This document shows, one piece after another, positions 42,913 through 51,474 of a stretch of 64,000 nucleotides of DNA (position 1 is its first letter; the number at the start of each line of letters is the position of its first letter). The position numbers and the translations under genes are program-made. The notes beneath the pieces are model-generated. The model had not been told where the DNA came from. It did not search any database and worked only from the letters and a program-made list of their open reading frames with translations. Source of the DNA: an uncultured Paracoccaceae bacterium. Its GTDB lineage: Bacteria; Pseudomonadota; Alphaproteobacteria; Rhodobacterales; Rhodobacteraceae. The stretch covers positions 124,001 to 188,000 of the forward strand of contig CANLEQ010000001.1 in NCBI GenBank assembly GCA_947489705.1, read 5' to 3'.

Positions 42913-43800
42913 ATGGATCGCACCGACGATTCAGGAGACGGGTTCCCGAGCACCGCGCCGCCGCAACTGGTGACCTGCCGTCCGCATCGCTGGCATGTGC
43001 GGGAACGGGGCGCAGGACCCGACCTTCTGCTTCTCCACGGGACGGGTGCATCCTGCCATAGCTGGGCGGGGATGCTCGATATCCTCGCCGAGAGCCACCG
43101 CGTGATCGCGATCGACCTGCCGGGCCACGGCCTGACCCGGATGGGCACGCGTCAGCGCAGCCGGCCCGCCACGATGGCCACGGATCTCTGGTCGCTGATG
43201 ACCGCGCTTGGCCGGGCTCCGGAGGCCGTCGTCGGACATTCCGCGGGCGCCGCCCTCGCGGTACAGATGGCGGCAGACCCGGATCGACCCCGAGACATCG
43301 CGCATATCGTGGGCGTCAACGCGGCCCTCAGCGGGTTCGACGGTGCGGCGGGATGGCTGTTCCCGATGGCCGCGCGCGCGCTGACGCTGACGCCCGGCGT
43401 CACCCGCGCGCTGGCGCGGCTGGCCCGGAGCGAGGGCCGCGTGGAGCGACTTCTCGAGGCGACCGGATCGCGCCTCGACCCCGAGGGCATCGCGCGCTAC
43501 CGGCGTTTGCTGGAAGACCCGGACCATATCGAGGGGGCGCTGTGCATGATGGCGCAATGGTCGACGCGCGGTCTCGACAGCGTGATCGCGAATTATACCG
43601 GACGGCTGACGCTGGTGACCGGCGACGGGGATCGCACCGTGCCGCCGGCGGTCTCGTCGCGCGCGGCGGCGCTCGCGCGGCATGGCCGCCACGTCCCACT
43701 CGGGCGCGGCGGCCATCTCGTTCACGAGGAAGCCCCCGAGACGACCGCGGAGGCCATTCTCGGGGCGCTCCGTGGAGGTGAATACCCTACTGGACGATGA
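42913..43800 (+). CDS. bchO: BchO, magnesium chelatase accessory alpha/beta hydrolase
   Basis: A 295-residue alpha/beta hydrolase always found with bchID in purple bacteria. The oxyanion loop is LLLHGTGASCHSWAG, the nucleophile elbow is VVGHSAGAALAVQMA, and the catalytic histidine is in GGHLVHEEAPE. Its exact part in magnesium insertion or later pigment steps is not settled. It is the last gene of crtA-bchIDO. Its 3' end overlaps the 3' end of the convergent flgI gene by 14 bases. Confidence 0.93.
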   Translation: MDRTDDSGDGFPSTAPPQLVTCRPHRWHVRERGAGPDLLLLHGTGASCHSWAGMLDILAESHRVIAIDLPGHGLTRMGTRQRSRPATMATDLWSLMTALGRAPEAVVGHSAGAALAVQMAADPDRPRDIAHIVGVNAALSGFDGAAGWLFPMAARALTLTPGVTRALARLARSEGRVERLLEATGSRLDPEGIARYRRLLEDPDHIEGALCMMAQWSTRGLDSVIANYTGRLTLVTGDGDRTVPPAVSSRAAALARHGRHVPLGRGGHLVHEEAPETTAEAILGALRGGEYPTGR

Positions 43801-44890
43801 AGTCCGCGTGGAGGGCGCCGGCGGCCTTGATGCTCTTGAGGATGTCGATCATGTCGCGCGGTGCGACCCCGAGCGCATTGAGCCCCGCCACCACATCCGA
43901 CAGCGACGTACCGTCGGGCACCTCGGCCAGGCCGATGCCAGGCTCCTCCTCGATCGCGGCATTGGTGCGCGGGACGACGACCGTCTCGCCGGGTGCGAAC
44001 GGGTTCGGCTGAACGGCGACGGGCGCCTCTTCCACGCGGATCGTCAGGCCTCCCTGGCTGACGGCGACGCGGCTGATGCGGACATCCTCGCCCATCACGA
44101 TCGTGCCGGATCGCTGATCGACCACGACGCGCGCGCTGCGTTCGGGCTCGACGCGGATATTCTCGATCCGGCCCATCGCATGCGCAGGCGATCGCGCCTG
44201 GGTCGCGGCGATGTTGACCTGAACGGTGCCTGCGTCGAGCATGACCGCCACGGCGCGGTTGAGGTCGCCGTTGATCGCCTGCTCGATCCGCGCCGCGGTG
44301 GTGAAATCCGGTGTCCTCAGGGCGAGCCGGATATCCGTAAGCGACGTGAAATCGAAGTCGATCTCGCGTTCCACACGCGCGCCCGAGGGCACCGACCCCG
44401 CGGTGGGAACCCCGGTGGTCACCGTGGCCGCATCCCCTTCCGCCGAGGCGCCGCCGGCGATGACGGTGCCCTGGGCCACGGCATAGATCTGGCCGTCGGC
44501 CGCGTTGAGCGGCGTCATCACCAACGTTCCCCCCAGAAGGGACGTCGCATCGCCGATGGCCGAGACCGTGACGTCGATCTGGCTGCCGGCCCGCGAGAAT
44601 GGCGGCAACTCGGCGGTCACGAGCACGGCGGCCACGTTTCGCGGGCGAAACTGCTCGCCGTTCACGTTGACCCCGAGCCGTTCGAGCATGTTGGCCATGA
44701 TCTCTTCGGTGAAGGGAGAGTTCCGGAGCCCGTCGCCGGTGCCGTTGAGGCCCACGACGAGGCCGTATCCGACCAGGTCGTTGCCCCGGACGCCGTCGAA
44801 TTCCACCAGGTCCTTGATCCGGACGGGCGCGGCCGCAAGCGCCGTCGACACGACGAGCCCGCAGAGAAGGGTAAGGATGAAACGCATCAT
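43787..44890 (-). CDS. flgI: Flagellar P-ring protein
   Basis: A 367-residue periplasmic ring protein of the flagellar basal body. The signal peptide ends around LAAAPVRIKDL, and VRGNDLVGYGLVVGLNGTGDGL and NVAAVLVTAELPPFSRAGSQIDV are diagnostic. The FlgI C-terminus (LVAGLNALGVAPRDMIDILKSI, quoted in part) reaches the stop that overlaps bchO. ATG 44890 shares one base with the flgL stop (TGATG), suggesting coupling; GTG 44893 and ATG 44887 are alternatives. It is last in the motB-flgE-flgK-flgL-flgI run. Confidence 0.95.
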   Translation of the reverse strand: MMRFILTLLCGLVVSTALAAAPVRIKDLVEFDGVRGNDLVGYGLVVGLNGTGDGLRNSPFTEEIMANMLERLGVNVNGEQFRPRNVAAVLVTAELPPFSRAGSQIDVTVSAIGDATSLLGGTLVMTPLNAADGQIYAVAQGTVIAGGASAEGDAATVTTGVPTAGSVPSGARVEREIDFDFTSLTDIRLALRTPDFTTAARIEQAINGDLNRAVAVMLDAGTVQVNIAATQARSPAHAMGRIENIRVEPERSARVVVDQRSGTIVMGEDVRISRVAVSQGGLTIRVEEAPVAVQPNPFAPGETVVVPRTNAAIEEEPGIGLAEVPDGTSLSDVVAGLNALGVAPRDMIDILKSIKAAGALHADFIVQ

Positions 44891-45894
44891 CACAGGTAGT
44901 TCGTCAGGCTGAGCCGCGACATGCGGGCGGTCATCATATAGAGCGACTCGAGTTGCAATTCGGTCTCCTGCAGACGGGTGGCGGTTTCGTATCGGTCGGC
45001 GCCGATGAGGTTCAATCTCGCCTGCTGGAGCGCGGTATCCTCGGTGGCATTGCGGCTCGTCGCGGCCTCGATGCGGGCCTCCCCGGCCCCCACGACCGAC
45101 CTTTGGGCGATCAGCTCGCCATCGGCCTTGCGCAACTGCGATCCGGAGGAGGCAAGCACGGCCTTGTAGTCGGCACTGCCGGTGGTGAACGTACCGGAGC
45201 TGGCGAAATGCGCCTTGGCGAGACCGGACAGGGCGTCGCGAATGCTCTGGTCGTCCGCCCGCATCTCGCTCGACACGAATGTCCCTTCGGCGACCTCGAG
45301 GGGGGTCAGGCTCTTGTCGCTGCCCTGATAGTCGTCGGCGAGGAACGCACCGGTCGGGCCGAAATAATCCTCGATCGTCGTGATCATGGTCTCGGCATCG
45401 GGACTGTCCGCGACGAGCAGTTCGAGCTTGGCCAGGATCTGGCCCGCATCGCGGAGCGGGGGTGTCCCGGTCTCGGTGCCCGAGAAATGGTATCGACCGC
45501 CCACGGAGGTATTCAGGCCGGCAACGACCGAGTTGAATGCCTCGGCCGACGAGACCTTCGTCGTTTCCACATAGGCGGTTCCCATGTCCGAGGCGCCGAG
45601 CAGGACGTTCGAAAGCACCGCGTCCATCTCGTTCTGGACCTTGTCGAGAGTGAACTGCATCGCGCCCATGCGGACGCCGGCCTGCTTGGCGGTCTCGGTG
45701 AAGGCCGCGACCCGCGTCAGCGAACGTTCGATCCCGGAGATCATGCCCGAATCGCCGGAGACGGCGGATCGCGGATCCGACCGCAGGCCGGTGGTCAGCT
45801 CGGTTCCGAGCGTGGCCATCTCGCGATTGAGCTGCGAGACGGAGCGCCGGGCGATGAAGGTGCTGGCGAGATCGCCGATCGAGGATAGGGACAT
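44890..45894 (-). CDS. flgL: Flagellar hook-associated protein 3
   Basis: A 334-residue flagellin-like junction protein linking hook and filament with FlgK. The coiled-coil N-terminus (SLSSIGDLASTFIARRSVSQ) and the C-terminal helix ending LTNYL are the polymerising parts of flagellin-family proteins. The middle (GGRYHFSGTETGTPPL) matches the FlgL surface region. It follows flgK by 3 bases and overlaps flgI. Confidence 0.87.
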   Translation of the reverse strand: MSLSSIGDLASTFIARRSVSQLNREMATLGTELTTGLRSDPRSAVSGDSGMISGIERSLTRVAAFTETAKQAGVRMGAMQFTLDKVQNEMDAVLSNVLLGASDMGTAYVETTKVSSAEAFNSVVAGLNTSVGGRYHFSGTETGTPPLRDAGQILAKLELLVADSPDAETMITTIEDYFGPTGAFLADDYQGSDKSLTPLEVAEGTFVSSEMRADDQSIRDALSGLAKAHFASSGTFTTGSADYKAVLASSGSQLRKADGELIAQRSVVGAGEARIEAATSRNATEDTALQQARLNLIGADRYETATRLQETELQLESLYMMTARMSRLSLTNYL

Positions 45895-45897
45895 GGT

Positions 45898-47325
45898 CTA
45901 GATCTCCAACAAGCGTTGCAGCATGGCGTCGGCGGCCTGAATGATCTTGGTGTTGGCGCCGTACATCCGTTCGATCATCAGCATGTTCTGAAGCTCCGCA
46001 TCCGTGTCGACGCCATTCGCGAGCGTCTTCTGCGTCAGCTCTGCCGAGCGGCTGGTGGCAAAGGTCTCGCTCTGCTCCGCGCGGAAGAGCTGTCCGCCAA
46101 CGAACGACATCACCGAATCGGCCTGTCCGCCGAGCGTGAGGGCCGAATTGCCGAGCGCGGCCGACCCTGCCGGCGCGGTCAGGTCGAGCGCACTGCGCAT
46201 GGATTGCAGGATCGTGGCATCGCCCTGCGCACCGGCACCCGCCACACCGAGCCCGTCGCGCAGCCGCCAGACCTCGCCGGCGCCATGCGGATCGACGAGC
46301 GTGTTGAGCGAGATGCGCGCCGAGATGCCGGCCTCGTTTCCTGCCGCGAAAGCCGCGCCATCATCGGTGAACAGGCCGGGTTGACCCGGAACCGAAAGGC
46401 CGGGCACGTCGTCGAACCTCTCGATCAGATCACGCGTGAAGCCGTCGAGTTTCGCCTGGAGCCCCGGCGCAAGATCGTCGCGCACCGAGAAAGCCCCGGA
46501 GAGCGTTCCGCCCGACATGGGGCCGTCCGGACGGCTCATGTCGACGACGCGTCCGTCGACGGTCAGGGTGGATGCGGCAGCCGCCCCGAGCGGCATCGCG
46601 GCGGACGGCATGAAGCCGATCACGGCGGGCTGCTCGTTGAGAAGCATCTGGCCGTTCGGGGTCATCAGGCCGACACCGCCATTCGGTCGGGCGATCTCGC
46701 GCAGCGGCACGATCGACGCGATCACGTCGATCTCGCGCTGCCGCATGTCCTTGAGCCCGTTGGTATCCTCGCCCCGCGCGGACGTTTTGAGGATGTCGCG
46801 GTTGAGCTTGTCGATGCGCTGCAATCCCTGATTCAGCGCCTCGACCTGCGTCGCGATATCCCGGTCGGCCTCGCGCCGAATTTGCTGCACGCCGTCGCTG
46901 GCGCGGTTGAGGAACGTCGCGATCTCACCCGCGGTCGTGGCGACGGAGGTGAGCCTCGTCACCGAGGCGGGGTCTCCGGCCGCCTCGATGAGCTGCGCGT
47001 CGAGTTGGCCCATCCGGCCCGACAGCGATGCGCTCGAACCGATATCGCCCATGAGCTTCGACAGACGGTCGAGCGCCTGCCGCCGCGTGCCGGCCTCGGC
47101 CGCTTCGGCCCCCACCAGACGGCTTTCCGCAAGAAGGGCCGGATCGACGGCGCGGCCGACGCCCTCCACCCGCACCCCGCCGGTCACTTGGGTGGCGAGG
47201 TTGGTCTCGCGCACCGCATATCCCGGCGTCAGGGCGTTCGAGATGTTCGACGACACGACCTGAGCCGAACGGCTCGCCGCCCCGAGGCCCGAAAGGGCGG
47301 AATTCATTGCTGCAGAGAGACTCAT
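45898..47325 (-). CDS. flgK: Flagellar hook-associated protein 1
   Basis: A 475-residue hook-filament junction protein. The N-terminal SLSAAMNSALSGLGAASRSAQVVSSNISNALTPGY (in part) is the rod/hook family start with the ANxxTPGY-like turn. The C-terminal block ending MERMYGANTKIIQAADAML-type helices is the FlgK coiled coil (here MIERMYGANTKIIQ). It is secreted by the flagellar type III system and has no signal peptide. GGAGG precedes ATG 47325, and it lies 24 bases after flgE. Confidence 0.92.
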   Translation of the reverse strand: MSLSAAMNSALSGLGAASRSAQVVSSNISNALTPGYAVRETNLATQVTGGVRVEGVGRAVDPALLAESRLVGAEAAEAGTRRQALDRLSKLMGDIGSSASLSGRMGQLDAQLIEAAGDPASVTRLTSVATTAGEIATFLNRASDGVQQIRREADRDIATQVEALNQGLQRIDKLNRDILKTSARGEDTNGLKDMRQREIDVIASIVPLREIARPNGGVGLMTPNGQMLLNEQPAVIGFMPSAAMPLGAAAASTLTVDGRVVDMSRPDGPMSGGTLSGAFSVRDDLAPGLQAKLDGFTRDLIERFDDVPGLSVPGQPGLFTDDGAAFAAGNEAGISARISLNTLVDPHGAGEVWRLRDGLGVAGAGAQGDATILQSMRSALDLTAPAGSAALGNSALTLGGQADSVMSFVGGQLFRAEQSETFATSRSAELTQKTLANGVDTDAELQNMLMIERMYGANTKIIQAADAMLQRLLEI

Positions 47326-47349
47326 CGCACGCCTCCTTCAATGGGTGGA

Positions 47350-48663
47350 TCAGCGTTTCAGGTTGGTCGTTTCCTGAAGCATCTCGTCAACCGTCTGAAT
47401 GATCTTCGCATTCGACGAATAGGCCCGCTGGGTCTGGATCAGATCGGTGAGTTCGGTCGCCACGTCGGTGGTGCTCGCCTCACGGGAATAGCCGACCGTC
47501 TCGCCGACCGGCCCCGTCGCGGCATCCCAGAGGAACATGTCGCCGCTGTCGAGCGTCGCCGTGTAGGTCTGCGCGTTGCCGGCCTTGAGCCCGTTGGGAT
47601 TGGCCACGTCGATCACCGGGACCTGATAGATGGTCCGCGTGAAGCCCGAATCGTAGGTCGCCGTCACGATCCCGTCGGGGCCGATCTCGGCACCGATGAG
47701 GTTGCCCACGGACGAGCCGTTCTTTTCGAGGTTGGTGGGGGAGAACGCCGTGTCGAGCTGGGTCATGCCGGTCACCGAATCGAGCGTGCCCACGTCGATG
47801 ACGATCGTCTCGCCGGCCACGTCGACCGAGATCGTCCCGCTCGCCGCCTCGTATTCGTCGTAGAGCGCGGTGTCGGTCGAATTGACCGAGGCCAGGGTGC
47901 CACCGTTGTCGTTGCCGGTGTTGAAGCGCATCACGTATTCACCGACCACGGCACCGTTGCTCGCGCTGTCGGTGATCGTCATCGTCCATTCGTTCGAGGC
48001 AGCGGGCCCGGCGGCCGGGGTGGGCGTGAAGGTCGCGCGCAGCGTCTCGGTCTGGCCCAGATTGCCGATATATTGCAGGCTGATGTCCTGGGGCGTGTTC
48101 GCGGCACCGGCCTCGGTCTCGCCGGACGGCAGATTGACATGCATCGTCATCGCGTTGGTCGGATTGACCGCCAGCTGGTTGTGGTAAATGTTCACCGGCT
48201 GGAGGCCTGCGGCACTGTCGCGCGGAAAGGCGGGGATGGTGCCGTCGGCATTGGCCGGCGCGCCCAGAAGGACATTGCCCGCGGCATCCGTCAGAATGCC
48301 GGAATCATCGGGCCGGAACGACCCGGTCGTCATCAGCGACAGCGGCAGCGTGCCGCCCTGCGCCGCCGCCGAGGCGGTGGTGACGGGCAGGAAACCCCGG
48401 CCCTTGATCGCGATATCGGTCGAGTTCTTGGTATTCTGGATCTGGCCGCTCTCATCGACCAGCCGCGTTGTCGAGGCGCGGACGCCGCCCGCGGTGTACT
48501 TGCCGGCGGATCCGCTATCGATGACCATCGAGTGGAAATCCGTCATCGTGCGCTTGTAGCCGTAGGTTCCGGAATTGGCGATGTTGTCGGAGATACTGGC
48601 CAGCCGCTGCGAGTTGGCGTTCAATCCCGAAACGCCTGCGGCCATGGATGAGGAAATCGTCAT
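47350..48663 (-). CDS. flgE: Flagellar hook protein
   Basis: A 437-residue hook subunit. The N-terminus (SSSMAAGVSGLNANSQRLAS, then DNIANSGTYGYK) and the C-terminus with TELTDLIQTQRAYSSNAKII are the conserved polymerisation ends of the rod/hook family. The variable middle is threonine-, aspartate- and glycine-rich, as expected for a surface-exposed hook domain. An AAAGG ribosome binding site is 9 bases before the start. A CtrA-like element lies 60 bases upstream. Confidence 0.93.
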   Translation of the reverse strand: MTISSSMAAGVSGLNANSQRLASISDNIANSGTYGYKRTMTDFHSMVIDSGSAGKYTAGGVRASTTRLVDESGQIQNTKNSTDIAIKGRGFLPVTTASAAAQGGTLPLSLMTTGSFRPDDSGILTDAAGNVLLGAPANADGTIPAFPRDSAAGLQPVNIYHNQLAVNPTNAMTMHVNLPSGETEAGAANTPQDISLQYIGNLGQTETLRATFTPTPAAGPAASNEWTMTITDSASNGAVVGEYVMRFNTGNDNGGTLASVNSTDTALYDEYEAASGTISVDVAGETIVIDVGTLDSVTGMTQLDTAFSPTNLEKNGSSVGNLIGAEIGPDGIVTATYDSGFTRTIYQVPVIDVANPNGLKAGNAQTYTATLDSGDMFLWDAATGPVGETVGYSREASTTDVATELTDLIQTQRAYSSNAKIIQTVDEMLQETTNLKR

Positions 48664-48722
48664 GTTAATCGCCTTTCTGCTGCGACGGCATCTTGCTTGC
48701 CCCGTTGATTAGACGACCGGGC

Positions 48723-48738
48723 TTAACGGTAGGCTAAC
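48723..48738. promoter_or_regulatory. CtrA-like binding site upstream of flgE
   Basis: TTAACGGTAGGCTAAC matches the alphaproteobacterial CtrA consensus TTAA-N7-TTAAC in all but one base. It lies in the 96-base motB-flgE spacer, about 60 bases before the flgE start. CtrA drives flagellar genes in many Rhodobacterales, so an internal flgE promoter is plausible. The orientation of the asymmetric half-site is opposite to flgE, which weakens the call. Confidence 0.45.
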
Positions 48739-48759
48739 GGGACCGGTAAAGGTCGGGAT

Positions 48760-49557
48760 CTATCTCAGAAGGATCAGTTCGATCCGGTTGTTGCGCACAT
48801 CCATCGGATCGCGACGGATGAGTTCGCGGTCGGCATAGCCACCGATGCGCTGGATGCGGGTTTCGTCGAACCTTTCCTGCGCGAAGAGTTCACGGGCCCT
48901 TTGCGCACGCGCCGCGGAAAGGTCCCATTCGGTGCGCTGGCTGCGCACGATCGCCTCGGATCGGACATGTCCGTTTATCGCCACCTCGTTCGTTGCGAGC
49001 GCGAAGACGTCCCGCACCACGATCAGAAGGTCGCGCATGAGCCCCGTCGGCCGGTCGGTCCCTTCCTCGAACAGCCGCGCGCCGGGCAGGTCGAAGAGGT
49101 CGACGATCAGCCCCTCGTCGGTGACGCGTGTCACGATATGATCGAGCAGCGGGTCGGCCACACTCGATTCGCCCGAACCCGCTCCCAGCATGTCCTGCAG
49201 CCGTTCGAGTTCGGCCTGGGCCGCGGCGCGATCCTCCGGGCCCACGGGCGCGCCGGGCGGATCGGTCAGCTGGCCACCGGCATTTCCGAGCAGCGTGTCG
49301 TTGGAGGTCGCCTCGTCACCGCCCAGCGCCATCGATCCGCCGCCGGACTTGCGCACCAGCGGGATGCTGGGGCTGAAATAATCCGCGATCCCCTCGCGTT
49401 GTTCTTCCGAGGTCGCGTTGAGCAGCCACATCAGCATGAAGAACGCCATCATCGCCGTCACGAAATCCGCATAGGCGACCTTCCACGCGCCGCCATGATG
49501 ACCACCGCCGCCGACGACCTTCTTGCGCTTGATGATGACCGGCCGGTTCGACGCCAT
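48760..49557 (-). CDS. motB: Flagellar motor stator protein MotB
   Basis: A 265-residue stator subunit. The N-terminal KVVGGGGHHGGAWKVAYADF leads into the single membrane helix. The aspartate in YADFVTAMM is the proton-binding residue of the motor. A plug segment (EEQREGIADYFSP) and a C-terminal OmpA-type peptidoglycan-binding domain with VAINGHVRSEAI and NRIELILLR follow. It works with MotA, which is not in the window. The start at 49557 is chosen because AAAGGGG lies 8 bases before it. Confidence 0.9.
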   Translation of the reverse strand: MASNRPVIIKRKKVVGGGGHHGGAWKVAYADFVTAMMAFFMLMWLLNATSEEQREGIADYFSPSIPLVRKSGGGSMALGGDEATSNDTLLGNAGGQLTDPPGAPVGPEDRAAAQAELERLQDMLGAGSGESSVADPLLDHIVTRVTDEGLIVDLFDLPGARLFEEGTDRPTGLMRDLLIVVRDVFALATNEVAINGHVRSEAIVRSQRTEWDLSAARAQRARELFAQERFDETRIQRIGGYADRELIRRDPMDVRNNRIELILLR

Positions 49558-49696
49558 GGCCGTTGCCCCTTTGTTGTTCGCAAGGGGCTTTAGCAAGGGC
49601 TGATGAAGACGGGCCTAATGGGTAAAGTTTTCGGCAATCCTTGGGTATTCCGGCGCTCCGGGCTATCTCGCCGCGCAACAGCGAGGGAGGTACCGG

Positions 49697-50407
49697 ATGC
49701 CCCGGCAGGACCGCAACGACCTGACGATCTACGACGGCATGGCCGAAAAGTGGTGGTCCGACGATGTCCGCTGGATACGGGTTCTCAAGAACATGGTACC
49801 GGGCCGCCTGTCCTGGTTCGATACGCGAATCGACTGGGCCGGCAAGGACGTTCTCGATCTGGGCTGTGCGGGAGGGTTCATGTCCGAGGCCATCGCGGCG
49901 CGGGGCGCGCGGGTCACGGGGGTCGATCCGGCCGAAAAGGCGATCGCCGCCGCGCGCGCCCATGCCGAGGCAACGGGGCTCGATATCCGCTACCGTGTCG
50001 GAACGGGCGAGGACCTGCGCGATGAGGACGCGTCCTTCGACGCCGTGGTCTGCGTCGACGTTCTGGAACACGTGGCGGATCTCGACCGCGTTCTGGGGCA
50101 GGTCGCGCGCGTTCTGCGCCCCGGTGGCCTCTTCCTCTTCGACACGATCAACCGCAACCCCGTCGCCCGTTTCGCGGCGATCACGATGGCGGAGGACGTG
50201 CTGAAGCTGCTGCCGGCGGGCACGCACGACCCCGACATGTTCATCACGCCGGCCGAGCTTGCGGCCGGCCTGCGCAAGGCGGGGCTCGTCCCCGAGGCGA
50301 CGACGGGGCTCGGGCCGCGCGGCATCGATCGCCGCGGCGATCCGGTCTTCGGACGCCTGCCGAGCACGGCGATCATCTACATGGGCATCGCGGCGAAACC
50401 GGCGTGA
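49697..50407 (+). CDS. ubiG: Ubiquinone biosynthesis O-methyltransferase
   Basis: A 236-residue SAM-dependent methyltransferase, near the 240 residues of E. coli UbiG. It performs both O-methylations of ubiquinone synthesis. Motif I is VLDLGCAGGFMSEAIAARGA (near 55-75). The UbiG-type signature segments are MAEKWWSD and FLFDTINRNPVARF, with late GLGPRGIDRRGDPVFGR. AGGGAGGT precedes ATG 49697. It is divergent from motB and shows no operon partner. Confidence 0.92.
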   Translation: MPRQDRNDLTIYDGMAEKWWSDDVRWIRVLKNMVPGRLSWFDTRIDWAGKDVLDLGCAGGFMSEAIAARGARVTGVDPAEKAIAAARAHAEATGLDIRYRVGTGEDLRDEDASFDAVVCVDVLEHVADLDRVLGQVARVLRPGGLFLFDTINRNPVARFAAITMAEDVLKLLPAGTHDPDMFITPAELAAGLRKAGLVPEATTGLGPRGIDRRGDPVFGRLPSTAIIYMGIAAKPA

Positions 50408-50481
50408 TCGCGCAGGTCCGCATTGCACCCGTACCCCCCGGTGCTATCTGATCCCATGAGAAACAAGGATGGGATCGCGGA

Positions 50482-51435
50482 ATGAGTGGCTTGATTGCGC
50501 TTCTCGACGACGTTGCGGCGATTGCAAAGGTTGCGGCCGCGTCGGTGGACGACGCGATGGGCCAGGCCGTCAAGGCGTCGAGCAAGGCGGCCGGCGCCGT
50601 GATCGACGACGCCGCCGTTACCCCGAAATACGTGCAGGGGTTCTCCGCCTCCCGCGAGCTGCCCATCGTGTGGAAGATCGCCAAGGGCTCGATCTTCAAC
50701 AAGCTCGTGATCCTTCTGCCCATAGCACTGCTTCTGTCGGCCTTCGCGCCCTGGGCAATCCCGCTTCTGCTGATGCTCGGGGGCGCCTATCTCTGCTTCG
50801 AGGGCGCCGAGAAGGTCTGGCACAAGCTCAACCCGACCGATCACCATTCGGAGGAACTGGTCGAGCAGAAGAAGGCCGATGCCTCGCTTGAGAAAAAGAA
50901 GGTACAGGGCGCGATCAAGACCGATTTCATCCTGTCGGCAGAGATCATGACGATTGTCCTCACTGCCCTGCCCGCGGATCTGGGCGTGGTGCAGGTGGCC
51001 ATCTCGCTGGCCATTGCCGGTATCCTCATCACCGTCGCCGTCTACGGCTCGGTCGCGCTGATCGTGAAGGCCGACGATGTCGGCGTCGCGATGGCGGCCA
51101 ACGGAAATCTCGCGGCCACCCGCGCGGTGGGACGGTTCATCGTCAAGGCGATGCCGACATTCCTTACGCTTCTGGTCATCGTCGGGACGGCCGCCATGAT
51201 CTGGGTCGGCGGCAACATCATCGTGCATGGCCTGCACGAGCTTGGCTGGCATGCGCCCTACGACTTCATCCACGGATGGGCCGTTGCCGCGGGCGACGCC
51301 GTGGGCCGCTGGGTCGGCGCCGTCGAATGGGTGGTGACCGCGGCGCTCGACGGCGTCGTCGGCCTTGCGCTCGGGCTTCTGCTCATCCCGCTGACGAAGC
51401 CGCTGATGGGCTTGTTCGGCAAGACCGCGCATTGA
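50482..51435 (+). CDS. DUF808 family integral membrane protein (YedI-like)
   Basis: A 317-residue membrane protein of the DUF808/YedI family, function unknown. The N-terminal segment MSGLIALLDDVAAIAKVAAA and the DDAAVTPKYVQGF motif are family hallmarks. About five or six membrane helices follow, interrupted by a charged cytoplasmic loop (around residues 110-150, rich in lysine and glutamate). It ends in a hairpin shared with the convergent dehydrogenase gene. Confidence 0.88.
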   Translation: MSGLIALLDDVAAIAKVAAASVDDAMGQAVKASSKAAGAVIDDAAVTPKYVQGFSASRELPIVWKIAKGSIFNKLVILLPIALLLSAFAPWAIPLLLMLGGAYLCFEGAEKVWHKLNPTDHHSEELVEQKKADASLEKKKVQGAIKTDFILSAEIMTIVLTALPADLGVVQVAISLAIAGILITVAVYGSVALIVKADDVGVAMAANGNLAATRAVGRFIVKAMPTFLTLLVIVGTAAMIWVGGNIIVHGLHELGWHAPYDFIHGWAVAAGDAVGRWVGAVEWVVTAALDGVVGLALGLLLIPLTKPLMGLFGKTAH

Positions 51436-51442
51436 CGCGCGG

Positions 51443-51468
51443 CGGCCCCGACGAGGATGTCGGGGCCG
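51443..51468. terminator. Bidirectional hairpin between the DUF808 gene and the dehydrogenase gene
   Basis: Perfect 10-base-pair stem CGGCCCCGAC (51443-51452) and GTCGGGGCCG (51459-51468) with a 6-base loop, filling nearly all of the 39-base gap between two convergent genes. On the plus strand it is followed by TCTGCTTC, a poor T-tract. A shared terminator is the simplest reading. Confidence 0.7.
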
Positions 51469-51474
51469 TCTGCT

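Noticed and set aside
45916-48651. A very long open frame (over 900 codons) on the plus strand opposite flgK and flgE
   Set aside because: It is opposite two clear flagellar genes, its composition is arginine/histidine/glycine-rich as expected from antisense of GC-rich codons, and it has no recognisable domain.
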